Shown one piece after another: positions 27,754 to 36,721 of a DNA stretch of 64,000 nt. Position 1 is the stretch's first letter. Every line of letters starts with the position of its first letter. Made by a program: the position numbers and the translations under genes. The stretch comes from Planctomicrobium piriforme. Its GTDB lineage: Bacteria > Planctomycetota > Planctomycetia > Planctomycetales > Planctomycetaceae. Location: the NCBI RefSeq assembly GCF_900113665.1, contig NZ_FOQD01000019.1, positions 62,001 to 126,000 on the forward strand. The letters run 5' to 3'. Under the pieces are notes generated by a model. That model worked only from the letters and a program-made list of their open reading frames with translations. It was not told where the DNA came from and ran no database searches.

Positions 27754-27789
27754 AAGGCCAGCAGGCAAGTGCCGTGCTGGCCTTTTTTG
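27754..27789 (+). terminator. Terminator after the esterase
   Basis: Perfect 10-bp stem AAGGCCAGCA/TGCTGGCCTT followed by TTTTTG. It may also serve the converging DinB gene, since AA runs precede the left arm. Confidence 0.82.
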
Positions 27790-27797
27790 TTGCCCCC

Positions 27798-28280
27798 CTA
27801 CATCAACGGCGGGCGGCCGAGTTGGCGACGGGTGATCGCCCATTGGCCGGAGTGCATCATCCAGTGCGCTCCCTGCAGCGAAAACATTGATCCGACCGTC
27901 GGGGCGTAGTCGATGCTCGTTGGCTTGTCGAACTGCTCAGGCGAGAGTTTGGCGAGCGCCGCCAGCGTGGCTGCACGTTGCTCACGGTAGACCTTGAGCA
28001 GTTCTTCCTTGGTGTGAAATTCTTTCGGGTCGTCGAGGCCGGCGGTCTGCTTGGAATACATGTCGGCAAACCCCACCGGCAGCGTCGGCATCGAGTTCGG
28101 CAGAATGCCGTCGATCATCATGTTCTCAGACGCGATCAGATGTCCGACCTGCCATTTCACATGATTGGCGCCAGGCGCAGGCCGGTGCATCATTTCCTCG
28201 TCCGTCAGATCCTGCAAATACATCAGGCAGATCATGTCAGCGGAATCGATGCCCAGTTTGAGTGCTTCATTGGTTGTCAT
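27798..28280 (-). CDS. DinB-family protein
   Basis: 160 residues from the ATG at 28280 (MTTNEALKLG), with AGG eight bases upstream. Predicted four-helix bundle. Possible metal-ligand histidines lie in WQVGHLIASENMM (about residue 46) and GAHWMMHSGQWAITRRQLGR near the end, the usual DinB/YfiT pattern. DinB proteins bind divalent metal and include thiol-transferases, but the exact reaction is unknown. The long upstream open frame (to 28694) is antisense to the next gene and was left out. Confidence 0.82.
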   Translation of the reverse strand: MTTNEALKLGIDSADMICLMYLQDLTDEEMMHRPAPGANHVKWQVGHLIASENMMIDGILPNSMPTLPVGFADMYSKQTAGLDDPKEFHTKEELLKVYREQRAATLAALAKLSPEQFDKPTSIDYAPTVGSMFSLQGAHWMMHSGQWAITRRQLGRPPLM

Positions 28281-28391
28281 GACTTTGACCTGCAAAAGAT
28301 TTGAGAACGCGGTCGGCAAGATTTTTCCAGCCCTGACGATACCATAAACCGCATGTTCAATTCTGCAATCCCCAGACCGTGCGCAGGAGCC

Positions 28392-28928
28392 ATGACCGTT
28401 CTGAAGATCGGCGGCAGTCTGTACGACTTGCCCGACCTGAAACCACGGCTCGAACGCCTGGTTGCCACATTTGAAGTGCCCGTTTTGTTGGTGCCCGGCG
28501 GCGGCCGGTTCGCCGATGAAATTCGTCGCCTCGAAACGATTCATCAGTGGACGCCTGAAGTCTCGCATCACCTGGCTCTGCAGACGATGTCCGTCGGAGC
28601 CCAATTGCTCTCCAGTCTGCTGCAGAAACCGGTCTTCACCACCTGGGCCGAAATTCTGGAAGGACGCGGAATCGGCATCGTCGACGTCGCACATCTCGCT
28701 GGCCTGGATGAACTCCCTCCCTCATGGGACATCACAAGCGATTCCATCGCCGCCTGGCTGGCTGTTCGCTGTGAAGCCGAGAGACTCGTTCTCGTGAAAT
28801 CCGTCGACGCTCCGCAGCCGGTTTCCGACTGGAACACGCTTGCCGCCAGCGGACTCGTTGACGCTTACTTCCCGACCATCGCCCCAAGAATGTCACAGGT
28901 CGCTTGGGTCAATCTGCGGACTCATTAG
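28392..28928 (+). CDS. Amino acid kinase family protein (MfnE-like)
   Basis: 178 residues from the ATG at 28392. MTVLKIGGSLYDLPDL is the amino acid kinase N-terminal P-site, with VLLVPGGGRFADEIR and a C-terminal LVLVKSVDA substrate/ATP region. It is short, as in the methanofuran/methanopterin-linked kinases (MfnE type) of methanogens, methylotrophs and planctomycetes. If so, it serves C1-carrier cofactor synthesis; this is inference, since no other such gene is here. AGGAG lies only 2 bases before this ATG, so the upstream ATG at 28353 remains possible. Confidence 0.7.
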   Translation: MTVLKIGGSLYDLPDLKPRLERLVATFEVPVLLVPGGGRFADEIRRLETIHQWTPEVSHHLALQTMSVGAQLLSSLLQKPVFTTWAEILEGRGIGIVDVAHLAGLDELPPSWDITSDSIAAWLAVRCEAERLVLVKSVDAPQPVSDWNTLAASGLVDAYFPTIAPRMSQVAWVNLRTH

Positions 28929-28983
28929 ATTGCCGAGACCGAGTGTGATGTCATGACCCAAGTGTTGCCTGTGAATAAGATGG

Positions 28984-29080
28984 AACCGGACGCTAACGCG
29001 TGCCGGCTGATTGGCGTCAAACAATGGCAACCGTGCCCTGTTTTGTACGCTGATCAGCCGCTGGGCGTTAGCCCACGGTT
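28984..29080. repeat. GCTAACGC inverted-repeat element, copy 3
   Basis: 97 bp copy of the element at 9986-10082. It lies between converging genes; its right end is 2 bases from the stop of the gene at 29083. Confidence 0.9.
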
Positions 29081-29082
29081 CT

Positions 29083-31032
29083 TTACTTCTGGTTCGCAGC
29101 ATTTGCTCTCAACTGGTCAACCCGCGCATGTGCGGCGTCTGACGGTGCGAGCCGAAGCGCTTCCTCTGCTGCCTGTAACGCTCCCTTGAAGTCCCCCGTC
29201 TCTTCGAGCAGGGCTGAGAGGTTGTCATGCAGATATGCCTCTTTGGGGGCGGACTGAATCGCCACTCGCAGTTGCTGTGCTGCCTCGTCCGGCCGCTTCA
29301 ACTGAAACAGCAGCATTGCCGCCTGATTGCGAAGATCGGGATTCCCCGGTTCCATCTCCGTGGCCGTAAGCAACTCTTTCAAAGCTGCGGCAGGGTCACC
29401 GAGCCCTCCGTACACCTGTGCCAGTTCGAGCCGGGTGGGGAGATGGTCCGGCTGCAGTGTCCGCATCTGCTCGTAATACTTTTGGGCTTCTTCGAGTTTT
29501 CCTTCCGCCCGAGACACCCTGGCGCGGTTGACCACCGCCCGGGGATTTCTCGGGTCGATGCGGAGCGCGGCGTCCAGCAGCGGTGCAGCTGAGTCCGGGC
29601 GTTGCTGCTCGATGTACAGCAGCGCGAGATTCGTCAGCGCCAGGTCATTCATCGGATGGAGCTGAATCGCCTTCAAGAAGTGGAGTTCGGCTTCCTTGTA
29701 GTTTCGCTGGGCATAGCGCTCCGTCGCCAGATTGCCGTGTGCGAGCCAGTTGTTTGGATCGAGTTGAATGACCCGTTCGAACAACGTCGACGTGTCTTTC
29801 CAGTAGCCGACCTGAATCACCGTTAGCCAGGTACACACCACAACGGCCGTTGCCGCCAGCGTGCCAGCGACGGCTCTTTTTGCCGACATCTGCTCCAGCC
29901 AGGCCCACGTCTGCCAGACAATCAGGATGAATAACCCCAAATGCGGCACATACGCGTACCGATCGGCATACGCCTGCAAGCCCACCTGCAGCAGACCGAT
30001 CACTGGCAGCAGGGAGATAAAGAACCACATCCCACCCACGAAGACCCAGGGGCGTTTTCGCACGCTGGCCAGAATCCAGCCGAGAAACAGCAAAAGCACA
30101 ATCGCTTCCAGCGTCACCCACACCGCCGGTAGCGCCTGCGTTGTATGCAAGTAGTGGACGCACAGCCGCGTCGGCAGAAACGTCTTCAGCAGATACCACG
30201 CATACGCCTGAATGACGTTCGCCAATCGCGCTGTGATCGGCAGATCGTTCAGTCCCGCAACGGCCGCCGTGTGGGCTTGGGCCATGATCGTGACAACGGC
30301 GGTCGCCCCGGCCATCAGGAAGACCGGCAGCTTCTCGATAAGAACCCATTTCAACGAGCGCTGCGAAACACTTGCCGCTGCAGACCAGTTGGCACAACGT
30401 CGCAGCGGCCAGTAATCAACCAGCAGAAGAAGAAGCGGCAGCGTCACCAGCATGGGCTTCGACAACAAGCCCGCCGCGGCAGCGAATAGAAACATCAGGT
30501 ACGTCGCCACCGCAGGTCGCCCCGCATACCATCCATACGCCAGCAGCGCCGCCAGCAGCCAGAACGTGCTCAGCACGTCTTTACGTTCCGCGATCCAGGC
30601 GACCGACTCCACATGCAGCGGATGCACGGCAAACAGAGCCGCAGCGATGCCGCAGCGTCCGTCAGTGCCTGGGCCGGTTGTATTTCTCAACCACCAGAAG
30701 AACAGCAGCACGTTGGCACAGTGCAGCAGCAGGTTCGTCAGATGAAACGTTAATGGACTTACGCCGAAGAGCGCGGCGTCCAGTTGCAGCGACATCCACG
30801 TCGCCGGCATCCAGTTCCCCATGTCGAACGTCGTCCAGGCATACTTCAGATTGTCGCCGCTGAGACCCGTCAGCACATGCGGGTTCCGGAAGACGTAGTT
30901 CCCGTCGTCGTAATTGACGAAGCCGTTGCGGGTGACGCCGAAGTACGCCAAACAGGTGAGCAGCACCAGCCCGACGGCAATCAGCCAGGCTGGCAGCGAA
31001 ATTCGGCGACGTGTCTCAACCGGTGCAGTCAT
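29083..31032 (-). CDS. TMTC-like membrane protein with TPR repeats
   Basis: 649 residues. The N-terminal ~400 residues carry about ten membrane helices with the early loop FVNYDDGNYVFRNPHV and HPLHVESVAWIAERKDVLS, a pattern of GT-C type O-mannosyltransferase-like (TMTC/DUF1736) proteins. The C-terminal ~230 residues are TPR repeats (for example NWLAHGNLATERYAQRNYKEA and ALTNLALLYIEQQRPDSA). It may glycosylate exported proteins, but donor and acceptor are unknown. Common in planctomycetes. Its end abuts a dispersed repeat. Confidence 0.85.
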   Translation of the reverse strand: MTAPVETRRRISLPAWLIAVGLVLLTCLAYFGVTRNGFVNYDDGNYVFRNPHVLTGLSGDNLKYAWTTFDMGNWMPATWMSLQLDAALFGVSPLTFHLTNLLLHCANVLLFFWWLRNTTGPGTDGRCGIAAALFAVHPLHVESVAWIAERKDVLSTFWLLAALLAYGWYAGRPAVATYLMFLFAAAAGLLSKPMLVTLPLLLLLVDYWPLRRCANWSAAASVSQRSLKWVLIEKLPVFLMAGATAVVTIMAQAHTAAVAGLNDLPITARLANVIQAYAWYLLKTFLPTRLCVHYLHTTQALPAVWVTLEAIVLLLFLGWILASVRKRPWVFVGGMWFFISLLPVIGLLQVGLQAYADRYAYVPHLGLFILIVWQTWAWLEQMSAKRAVAGTLAATAVVVCTWLTVIQVGYWKDTSTLFERVIQLDPNNWLAHGNLATERYAQRNYKEAELHFLKAIQLHPMNDLALTNLALLYIEQQRPDSAAPLLDAALRIDPRNPRAVVNRARVSRAEGKLEEAQKYYEQMRTLQPDHLPTRLELAQVYGGLGDPAAALKELLTATEMEPGNPDLRNQAAMLLFQLKRPDEAAQQLRVAIQSAPKEAYLHDNLSALLEETGDFKGALQAAEEALRLAPSDAAHARVDQLRANAANQK

Positions 31033-31206
31033 GGGAAAAACAGGGACTTCCGGTAAGAGGGAATTGTCGCCATACGGGGGGCTCCGGCGGGAATCGCCGA
31101 CCGAAGGCTTTGTCTGCCGCAGTGCTGGCCGTTGCTCTTGTTGCGGTCTTCAGGATTGGCTTAGAAGCTGTGCAATACTCTCAACTGTCGCGAATTGGAG
31201 CACGTC

Positions 31207-31611
31207 ATGCGCCAGCAGCCCATGGCCATTCTCATTTTGAGTTTACTGATTTTCGCCCTGGGACAGAACGCCATGGCCGGCCCTCGTGCCCGCGCTGCAG
31301 GGTACCCCGGCTATCCGCCGAAAAAGGCGATCGGGGCCTGGACGTTGCCGTATAACGACCAGGAGAAGATGTTCATCTGCATGAACCGCCCGGTCCCGCC
31401 CAACTGGATCATCGTCGGCGTGCGGCATAACGTGAACTGCAACGGCCTGGGCACCAACGCCTGGATCATCGAACGCCTGCCGAACTATCCCGGGGCCGAC
31501 ATCATCATCTGCGCCAACCAGCCCGTCCCCCCCGGCTGGGTCGTGATCGAAACCGTCCACACCGCTTACTGCGGCCACGGCGTCAACGGCTTGCGTATTC
31601 GCAAGCAGTAA
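31207..31611 (+). CDS. Small secreted protein with internal duplication
   Basis: 134 residues from the ATG at 31207, with GGAG six bases upstream. A signal peptide (PMAILILSLLIFALGQNAMA) precedes two ~35-residue repeats sharing the core ICxNxPVPPxW(I/V)(I/V) and a later Cys (ICMNRPVPPNW and ICANQPVPPGW). The four paired Cys residues suggest one disulfide per repeat. No family recognised; a small extracytoplasmic binding protein is possible. It converges with the GTPase gene, with 7 bases between stops. Confidence 0.72.
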   Translation: MRQQPMAILILSLLIFALGQNAMAGPRARAAGYPGYPPKKAIGAWTLPYNDQEKMFICMNRPVPPNWIIVGVRHNVNCNGLGTNAWIIERLPNYPGADIIICANQPVPPGWVVIETVHTAYCGHGVNGLRIRKQ

Positions 31612-31618
31612 AAATCCT

Positions 31619-33412
31619 TCAGGTCTGCCGGCCGCCGAGGGAACTGAAATCGGCCAGGCTCGTGCGGAGCGATTCCGTTTCCGCTGCCAGCGAGTTCAGT
31701 TCTTCGGACTGGCGCTGGGCGAGTCGCACTGCTTCTTCCAGGCTTGGAAAGAGCCCGTGGCCGAGTCGGGTTTCGACCATGCGGTCGGTCAGTGCGCGAA
31801 TTCTGGTCTTCAGGCCGCGTTGCAGCCGTCGCGTGAACAGCACGATCAGCACGCCGCAGATCAGCACCAGAAACAACGTCGCCGCGAGATAGAAATCGGT
31901 GGTCAACAGGTGGGTGTCGTACAGCAGCGAGTCGTAGAAGAAGTTCTTCCCGACTCGAAACAGGACGAACACCAGATACGCCGACAGCACCACTTCGTAG
32001 CCAATACGAATCCACCAGCGTGAATTTTGCAGCGACTGTTCGTGAATGATGTCGTCGATGCGGCGACTGGCGTCTCCCAGAAATTCCGCTTCAACGTCCA
32101 CGGCCTGATGTCGCAGATCCGTGAGCGAACGATTGCGGAGCAATTCTGAACTAAGCCCTGCCGTCGACACATGTCCGCGAATGACGATTTCCGCTTCGCG
32201 TAAGAGTGAGTCATCCAAACTCGCCTGGCCGAGTCGCTGCAGCGTCGATTCGGCCGCCTGTTCCTTGCGGCGATTCTCAAACCACCGCACGCTCTGCACA
32301 GTCCCCAATAAAGCGAGCTGCGCCGTGCTGTGCGCACGAAACAGCATTGTCGACGCCAGCAGGTTGCCGAGGCCGTTGTAGATCCGCAGCACGCACGAAA
32401 ACGGGCTGAGTCCCCATTCATCGATCACGCTGGCAATGAGACGGCGTTCCCAGAGTCGATGATTGCCGAGCAGTTCTGTCTGCAGTTGCACGGCCATCCG
32501 GCGGCTGAGTTCAAGCTGCTGTGCGGCGAGAACCTTGTTGATCTCCAGCAGCGATGGCTGTTTCTCCTTGATGATCGCCTGACACCGCGACAACCCTGCC
32601 AGCAGCATTTCCAGTACGTTTGCGCGACGCACTCGTACGCGTTCCGATGCGCCGAGCTTATTCAGCAGCAAATCGATCAAACGGCCCATGTCGCCAGAGG
32701 GGCGTCGCCCGCTCAATTGCTCCTGCATCCCCTTCACCGAGTCGACGAAGAAGACCTCAGGCACCTGATATTCATCGGCCAGCGTCTGCTGCCAGTCGTG
32801 ACGGATGTCTTCATCGAGATCGGCATGCGTCTGCACGAAGATGATCCGGCAACCGGACGCGGCAGTCTTCAGTTCATCGGCCACCCGAGCCGAGCGGTAC
32901 TTCTGTTGCGTCGACACATATAGCAGCACGTCGCAGTATGGAAGCAGGGTGCGGAGACGGTCGAGGTTGCTGCCGGGTGCGTCTCCTTCGCTGGTGTCGG
33001 GGTCAGGGCAGTCGAGCAGGACCACATCCCGCAACAGGTCGGCCTCGCGCTGAACGACATCGACTTCATCCAGCGGCAGCCCGAGACTGGCCGGCGACGT
33101 CTGCGTATGGGTGATCAGCACTGGCCGCTGCGTCGTCGGACGCTGGCGGCCGGTGCGGGTGACGTCTTCTCCCACTAGCGCATTCACCAGCGTGCTTTTG
33201 CCGGTGCCGGTTCCGCCGAAGGTCGCAACGACGAGCGGCGCTTCCATCCGAATCCGCAGCGTCTCAACCCGATCCATCACTCGTCGCAATAGCAGTTGGC
33301 TGCGGCGGACCGATTCCCAGTCGCTCGGCTGATCGATCCATTCCTCCACGCGCCGCCGCAAGGCATCAATCGCCGACAGCAGTTCGAGTTGACGGACCTC
33401 GGAATCGAGCAT
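31619..33412 (-). CDS. Membrane-associated GTPase (dynamin/YfjP-like)
   Basis: 597 residues. An N-terminal helical stretch precedes a G domain: G1 GGTGTGKST (about 66-74), G3 DCPDPDT, and THAD in the G4 place instead of NKxD. A long helical middle follows, then two membrane helices (VVLSAYLVFVLFRVG and YLAATLFLVLICGVLIVLF) and a final helical tail. It resembles YfjP/dynamin-like GTPases that act on the membrane, but its exact role is not known. The altered G4 may change nucleotide specificity. Confidence 0.83.
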   Translation of the reverse strand: MLDSEVRQLELLSAIDALRRRVEEWIDQPSDWESVRRSQLLLRRVMDRVETLRIRMEAPLVVATFGGTGTGKSTLVNALVGEDVTRTGRQRPTTQRPVLITHTQTSPASLGLPLDEVDVVQREADLLRDVVLLDCPDPDTSEGDAPGSNLDRLRTLLPYCDVLLYVSTQQKYRSARVADELKTAASGCRIIFVQTHADLDEDIRHDWQQTLADEYQVPEVFFVDSVKGMQEQLSGRRPSGDMGRLIDLLLNKLGASERVRVRRANVLEMLLAGLSRCQAIIKEKQPSLLEINKVLAAQQLELSRRMAVQLQTELLGNHRLWERRLIASVIDEWGLSPFSCVLRIYNGLGNLLASTMLFRAHSTAQLALLGTVQSVRWFENRRKEQAAESTLQRLGQASLDDSLLREAEIVIRGHVSTAGLSSELLRNRSLTDLRHQAVDVEAEFLGDASRRIDDIIHEQSLQNSRWWIRIGYEVVLSAYLVFVLFRVGKNFFYDSLLYDTHLLTTDFYLAATLFLVLICGVLIVLFTRRLQRGLKTRIRALTDRMVETRLGHGLFPSLEEAVRLAQRQSEELNSLAAETESLRTSLADFSSLGGRQT

Positions 33413-33606
33413 TCGTGGGGAGTCCAGTGTCGAGAGCCGGAAGAGTAGGGGTTAGGAGTCAGGATTTAGGAGAAAGGAAATTTCAACGCTCAACCCTCAT
33501 CGCTCAACGATTTCTTCAATGACAAACGACAAATTCCGGAGCCGGGCAAAGGGGCGAGGGGACAGGAATTTCCTCAACGCTAAACCCCCAACCCTCAACG
33601 AGCGAA
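33413..33606. repeat. Phrase-like repeats between two genes
   Basis: Contains short phrases such as CAACGCTCAACCCTCATCGC (near 33484) and CTCAACGCTAAACCCCCAAC (near 33573), with GGGGCGAGGGGAC near 33550. Related to the repeat blocks at 2519-2727 and 51891-52036. No gene. Confidence 0.6.
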
Positions 33607-34710
33607 TCAATCTACATTCAGGTCGAGTTTCACCCATTCTCCCGTCTCATTCGAACGCAGAACCGCATCTGCCACGATCTGTGCCTGCGCTCCGTGGTCG
33701 AAGCCGGGGAGGGCTGGGCGGTCTTCTACGATCGCCGAGACCAGTTCGTACACCAGATCGTAACGGAACACCGTGCTTGGCACCCCTTCGTTCGGGTTGC
33801 GGGGGCTCCCTTCGATCACCAGGTATTCCTTCGGCACTTCCAGCGGACGCATCGTCTCGCCGGTCTTGCCGACGAGAATCACGTTCGGCTCCTGCAGGCG
33901 GTACACGGCCGAAGCTTCGTCGCCGTTCACTTCCGCCCATTCGTGGCCGAAGCCGTTGTGATGATACCCCTTCATCACGGTGCTCCCTTCCCACACGCCG
34001 ACCGCGCCGCTTTCAAACCGCCCGATGAGGGCCGACCAGTCGTCCACCTCGGACGGCGGGCACGACTTGCCGTCGGTCGTTTTATCCCGCGGGCAGAACT
34101 GAGCCACCGCGCCGCAGATGGCGCTGAGCGGACCGACCAGATCCATCGCCAGGTCGATGCGATGAATCGTCATATCGAACAGGTCGCCGGCGCCGGCCCG
34201 GGCCTTGTATTGCCGCCAACCCCAGCTCGTTTCCGGCCAGTCGAGAAACCGCTGACTGCGGAAATGCCGCGGTTGCCCGAGCATGCCGGACTTCACCAGG
34301 TGCTTGAGATACCGCATCGACGGCGCGAAGCGATAGGTGAAAGCGGTCATGTGCTTCACCCCCTTATCGCGCGCCGCCTGATACATTTCGATCGACTGCT
34401 GAGCGTTCAGCCCGAGCGGCTTCTCGGCCATGATGTGCTTGCCGCCGGCGATACAGGCGAGGGCGATCGGATGATGGGTGTCGTTCGGCGTCGCGATGAT
34501 CACCGCGTCGACCTGGGGATCTTGTGCGATGTCTTCGTAATTGGTGTAGAGCCGGTCAATCTTCCAGTCATTCCGCCGCTTTTCGAGCAGTTCCGCATTG
34601 GGATCGCAGGCAGCGACCAGTTCGGCACGGCGGTCCATGCGAATGCCGGGAACGTGGTGGTAATCAGAGACAGCACCGGCGCCGATGATGCCGAAACGGA
34701 CTTTTTTCAT
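33607..34710 (-). CDS. Gfo/Idh/MocA family NAD(P)-dependent oxidoreductase
   Basis: 367 residues. Rossmann N-terminus VRFGIIGAGAVSDYHHVPGI, then VIIATPNDTHHPIAL and the catalytic-site EKPLGLNAQQS, where EKP is the family hallmark. The C-terminal alpha/beta domain has DMTIHRIDLAMDLVGP with the usual active-site Asp/His. Probably a sugar or inositol dehydrogenase; the substrate cannot be inferred. Start ATG at 34710. No sugar genes lie next to it. Confidence 0.92.
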   Translation of the reverse strand: MKKVRFGIIGAGAVSDYHHVPGIRMDRRAELVAACDPNAELLEKRRNDWKIDRLYTNYEDIAQDPQVDAVIIATPNDTHHPIALACIAGGKHIMAEKPLGLNAQQSIEMYQAARDKGVKHMTAFTYRFAPSMRYLKHLVKSGMLGQPRHFRSQRFLDWPETSWGWRQYKARAGAGDLFDMTIHRIDLAMDLVGPLSAICGAVAQFCPRDKTTDGKSCPPSEVDDWSALIGRFESGAVGVWEGSTVMKGYHHNGFGHEWAEVNGDEASAVYRLQEPNVILVGKTGETMRPLEVPKEYLVIEGSPRNPNEGVPSTVFRYDLVYELVSAIVEDRPALPGFDHGAQAQIVADAVLRSNETGEWVKLDLNVD

Positions 34711-34907
34711 AGAAGAGACTCAAAGGCTGGAAATCACGGGAAAATCGAAACCGACAGGATAACGCGGAGGGGCCGGATGACAACAGCGGGGCAGGCCGTC
34801 GGCGATGATCAAGATTTCCCGCGGGAACCCGTGATTTTCTGACGGCGGTCTCAATTTCATGAACCTTCCCCAGCTCAAGAGCGTTGCTTCGCCAGAAAGG
34901 AGCTGCC

Positions 34908-35063
34908 ATGAATTGGTTCGTGACAGAGACAATGGAACTCGTGACAAGCCTGGCCAGAAGACTGATCAACCTGTTGATCTGGCCGCAGTCACTCGAAGAA
35001 TCCGAACGCGGCTCGACGCCGTTGATTGGCGAATTGGAAGACAGGGATGACTCGTCAGTGTAA
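34908..35063 (+). CDS. Small protein, 51 residues
   Basis: Begins MNWFVTETMELVTSL with a near-ideal SD (AAAGGAGCTGCC then ATG) and ends in an acidic tail (GELEDRDDSSV). The first half can form an amphipathic helix (LVTSLARRLINLLIW); the second half is hydrophilic. No family recognised. It stands 43 bases before the zinc-ribbon gene at 35107 on the same strand, so the three small genes may form an operon. The SD strength is the main argument that it is real. Confidence 0.5.
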   Translation: MNWFVTETMELVTSLARRLINLLIWPQSLEESERGSTPLIGELEDRDDSSV

Positions 35064-35106
35064 TTTCGTCTGAATAAGCAGCGATCATTGCGAAAAGTGA
35101 GAGGTC

Positions 35107-35343
35107 ATGGCACGACAAATCGCGAACTGCACGAACTGCGGCGGATCCAGCTTCTATTCGCATCAATTCCCTTCTGGAGAGACATGGTTGTCTCCTCTAT
35201 TTTTCAATTTCAAAACGTTCACCCGGAGAATGGTCCAGTCGGAAATCTGCACCGATTGCGGACACATCATTTTTTTCATTCCGGACAAAGATTTGCCGGA
35301 GCTCAGAGAGTTGGATGAGAGCAAGAAAAAATGGCGAAAGTGA
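35107..35343 (+). CDS. Small zinc-ribbon protein
   Basis: 78 residues with two CxxC knuckles, NCTNCGG at the start and ICTDCGH about 35 residues later, the usual treble-clef or zinc-ribbon spacing. The tail is Lys-rich (ESKKKWRK). A structural zinc and nucleic-acid or protein binding are likely, but the role is unknown. The next gene encodes a second zinc-ribbon protein of the same size on the same strand. Base composition is more AT-rich than the surrounding genes. Confidence 0.72.
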   Translation: MARQIANCTNCGGSSFYSHQFPSGETWLSPLFFNFKTFTRRMVQSEICTDCGHIIFFIPDKDLPELRELDESKKKWRK

Positions 35344-35365
35344 CTTTAAGGCGAGGGCCAATCAA

Positions 35366-35599
35366 ATGGACGAGCATGAATTGGATGAAAAATGCCCCCA
35401 GTGTGGTGGGCCAATGGGACCGATCACCGTCAAGGACAAAGTGAATCCTGTTCTCTCAGCTGACCTGACATACGAACTCCCTCCTGGAAGGCCGGGGTTT
35501 TGGTCGGGAATCATCCCGAGGAACGCCCCGATACGCTCGTTGATGTGCCGCGACTGTGGGCTGATACAACTGCACGGAAAAATCAAAAAGAAGCAGTGA
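35366..35599 (+). CDS. Small zinc-ribbon protein, second
   Basis: 77 residues from the ATG at 35366 (MDEHELDEKCPQCGG), with GAGGG eight bases upstream. Two CxxC pairs, KCPQCGG and MCRDCGL, with a Pro-rich middle and a basic tail (HGKIKKKQ). It resembles the preceding gene in layout but not in detailed sequence, so the two may be distant paralogues or partners. The gap is 22 bases, which suggests one transcript. Function unknown. Confidence 0.7.
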   Translation: MDEHELDEKCPQCGGPMGPITVKDKVNPVLSADLTYELPPGRPGFWSGIIPRNAPIRSLMCRDCGLIQLHGKIKKKQ

Positions 35600-35881
35600 T
35601 GTGGCAGGCAGAGAGAAAAGAGTAAAGAGTAAAGATCACTGGCGCATGCCACGGCTATGCCAGTTGTGTGGATTCATATTCAGCGATGGGGTCGCAGAGA
35701 ACGCCCTAAATGCTGAAATGTCAGGGACAAATCACCCTGCTCAGGGCCACAGAACAACGTGTATTCCGACCACTCGACGTTCGGCACGGCTCGCAGAGCC
35801 ATGGCCTCCAAGACAAGATCTCGACAGGGGCACCTGGCCCTCTTTCCCGAACCAAGTCTCCGTTTGGCAGCTTGCCAAACA

Positions 35882-36667
35882 TTAGGCGGGGAGAGTCTGT
35901 AAGTACAACTCGATGGCGTCCGGGAAGGATTTTTCGGGTGTTTGTGCTTCCACTCTTCGAAGGATTTCTTCCGCGTCTTTTCCTCCACCCTTCAAACCAG
36001 AGAGCATGCACAAATAGAAATTCCAAACCTGTGACGAATGCCATCTGTTTAGCTCATTCATCGCGTATAAGTGAGCAAACACTTCGGATTCAACGACATT
36101 GTAAATGCGATCCAAAGGGCTGAAGTTGATTTGTTGGTCGAAATCAAATGCATGACCAAGCTCATGAAGAAGAACTGCAATTCTTGAGACGTAAAGAACT
36201 TCTTTCGAATAGGCGCGACTTGATTTCAATGATGGAATCAAAATGACAGTCTGAAAACCAGTGTCCGTTCTGGCAGCCAACATCGCCCCAAATGTTCTTC
36301 CTCCCGGCTGATTGGTTTGGCCGTAATCGGAGCCTAGTCCATTCCAGCGAATAAAATCCAAATCCTTAATTTCTAATCGACTGAAGTCTTTGTTTTCAAA
36401 TTCCTTGTCCGACACTTCAAAGACATCTGCCAATGTGGCGATCTTTGCTTTGTGTTCGTCGACAATGCGATGAAAAAGGGTTTCAGCAGAGTCAAAACCG
36501 TCGAGGTAGTTCAGCTCGATGTTGCGTCTCTTCAGTTCGGCCTCGAAGACTTTTCTTGCCGCCAGTTTGTTCTCATTCAGTTCTGCCAACTTTTTCCGCT
36601 CTACAGCATATTTGGCTCGTTCTTTCTTCATTTTCTCACGTTTAGAGTGTTTTTTCTGTTTGCTCAT
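35882..36667 (-). CDS. HELGH-motif protein, putative zinc metalloprotease
   Basis: 261 residues. A very basic helical N-terminus (SKQKKHSKREKMKKERAKY) precedes a domain with HELGH at 168-172 and acidic residues in VVESEVFAH (about 191-198), the spacing of a gluzincin-type zinc site (HExxH then Glu). No signal peptide, so it should be cytoplasmic; the basic N-terminus could bind nucleic acid. No family could be named. It sits downstream of a SUKH protein on the same strand and is AT-rich, which suggests a horizontally acquired module. Confidence 0.62.
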   Translation of the reverse strand: MSKQKKHSKREKMKKERAKYAVERKKLAELNENKLAARKVFEAELKRRNIELNYLDGFDSAETLFHRIVDEHKAKIATLADVFEVSDKEFENKDFSRLEIKDLDFIRWNGLGSDYGQTNQPGGRTFGAMLAARTDTGFQTVILIPSLKSSRAYSKEVLYVSRIAVLLHELGHAFDFDQQINFSPLDRIYNVVESEVFAHLYAMNELNRWHSSQVWNFYLCMLSGLKGGGKDAEEILRRVEAQTPEKSFPDAIELYLQTLPA

Positions 36668-36721
36668 GACCGGACTCGCTGGACCTTATTTGTGTGCCTG
36701 CGAAACACCGTCGTGGCTGAC

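Noticed and set aside
35601..35885. Gene after the second zinc ribbon
   Set aside because: The open frame has one CxxC only, low-complexity text and no family likeness; it probably reflects repeat-like intergenic sequence.
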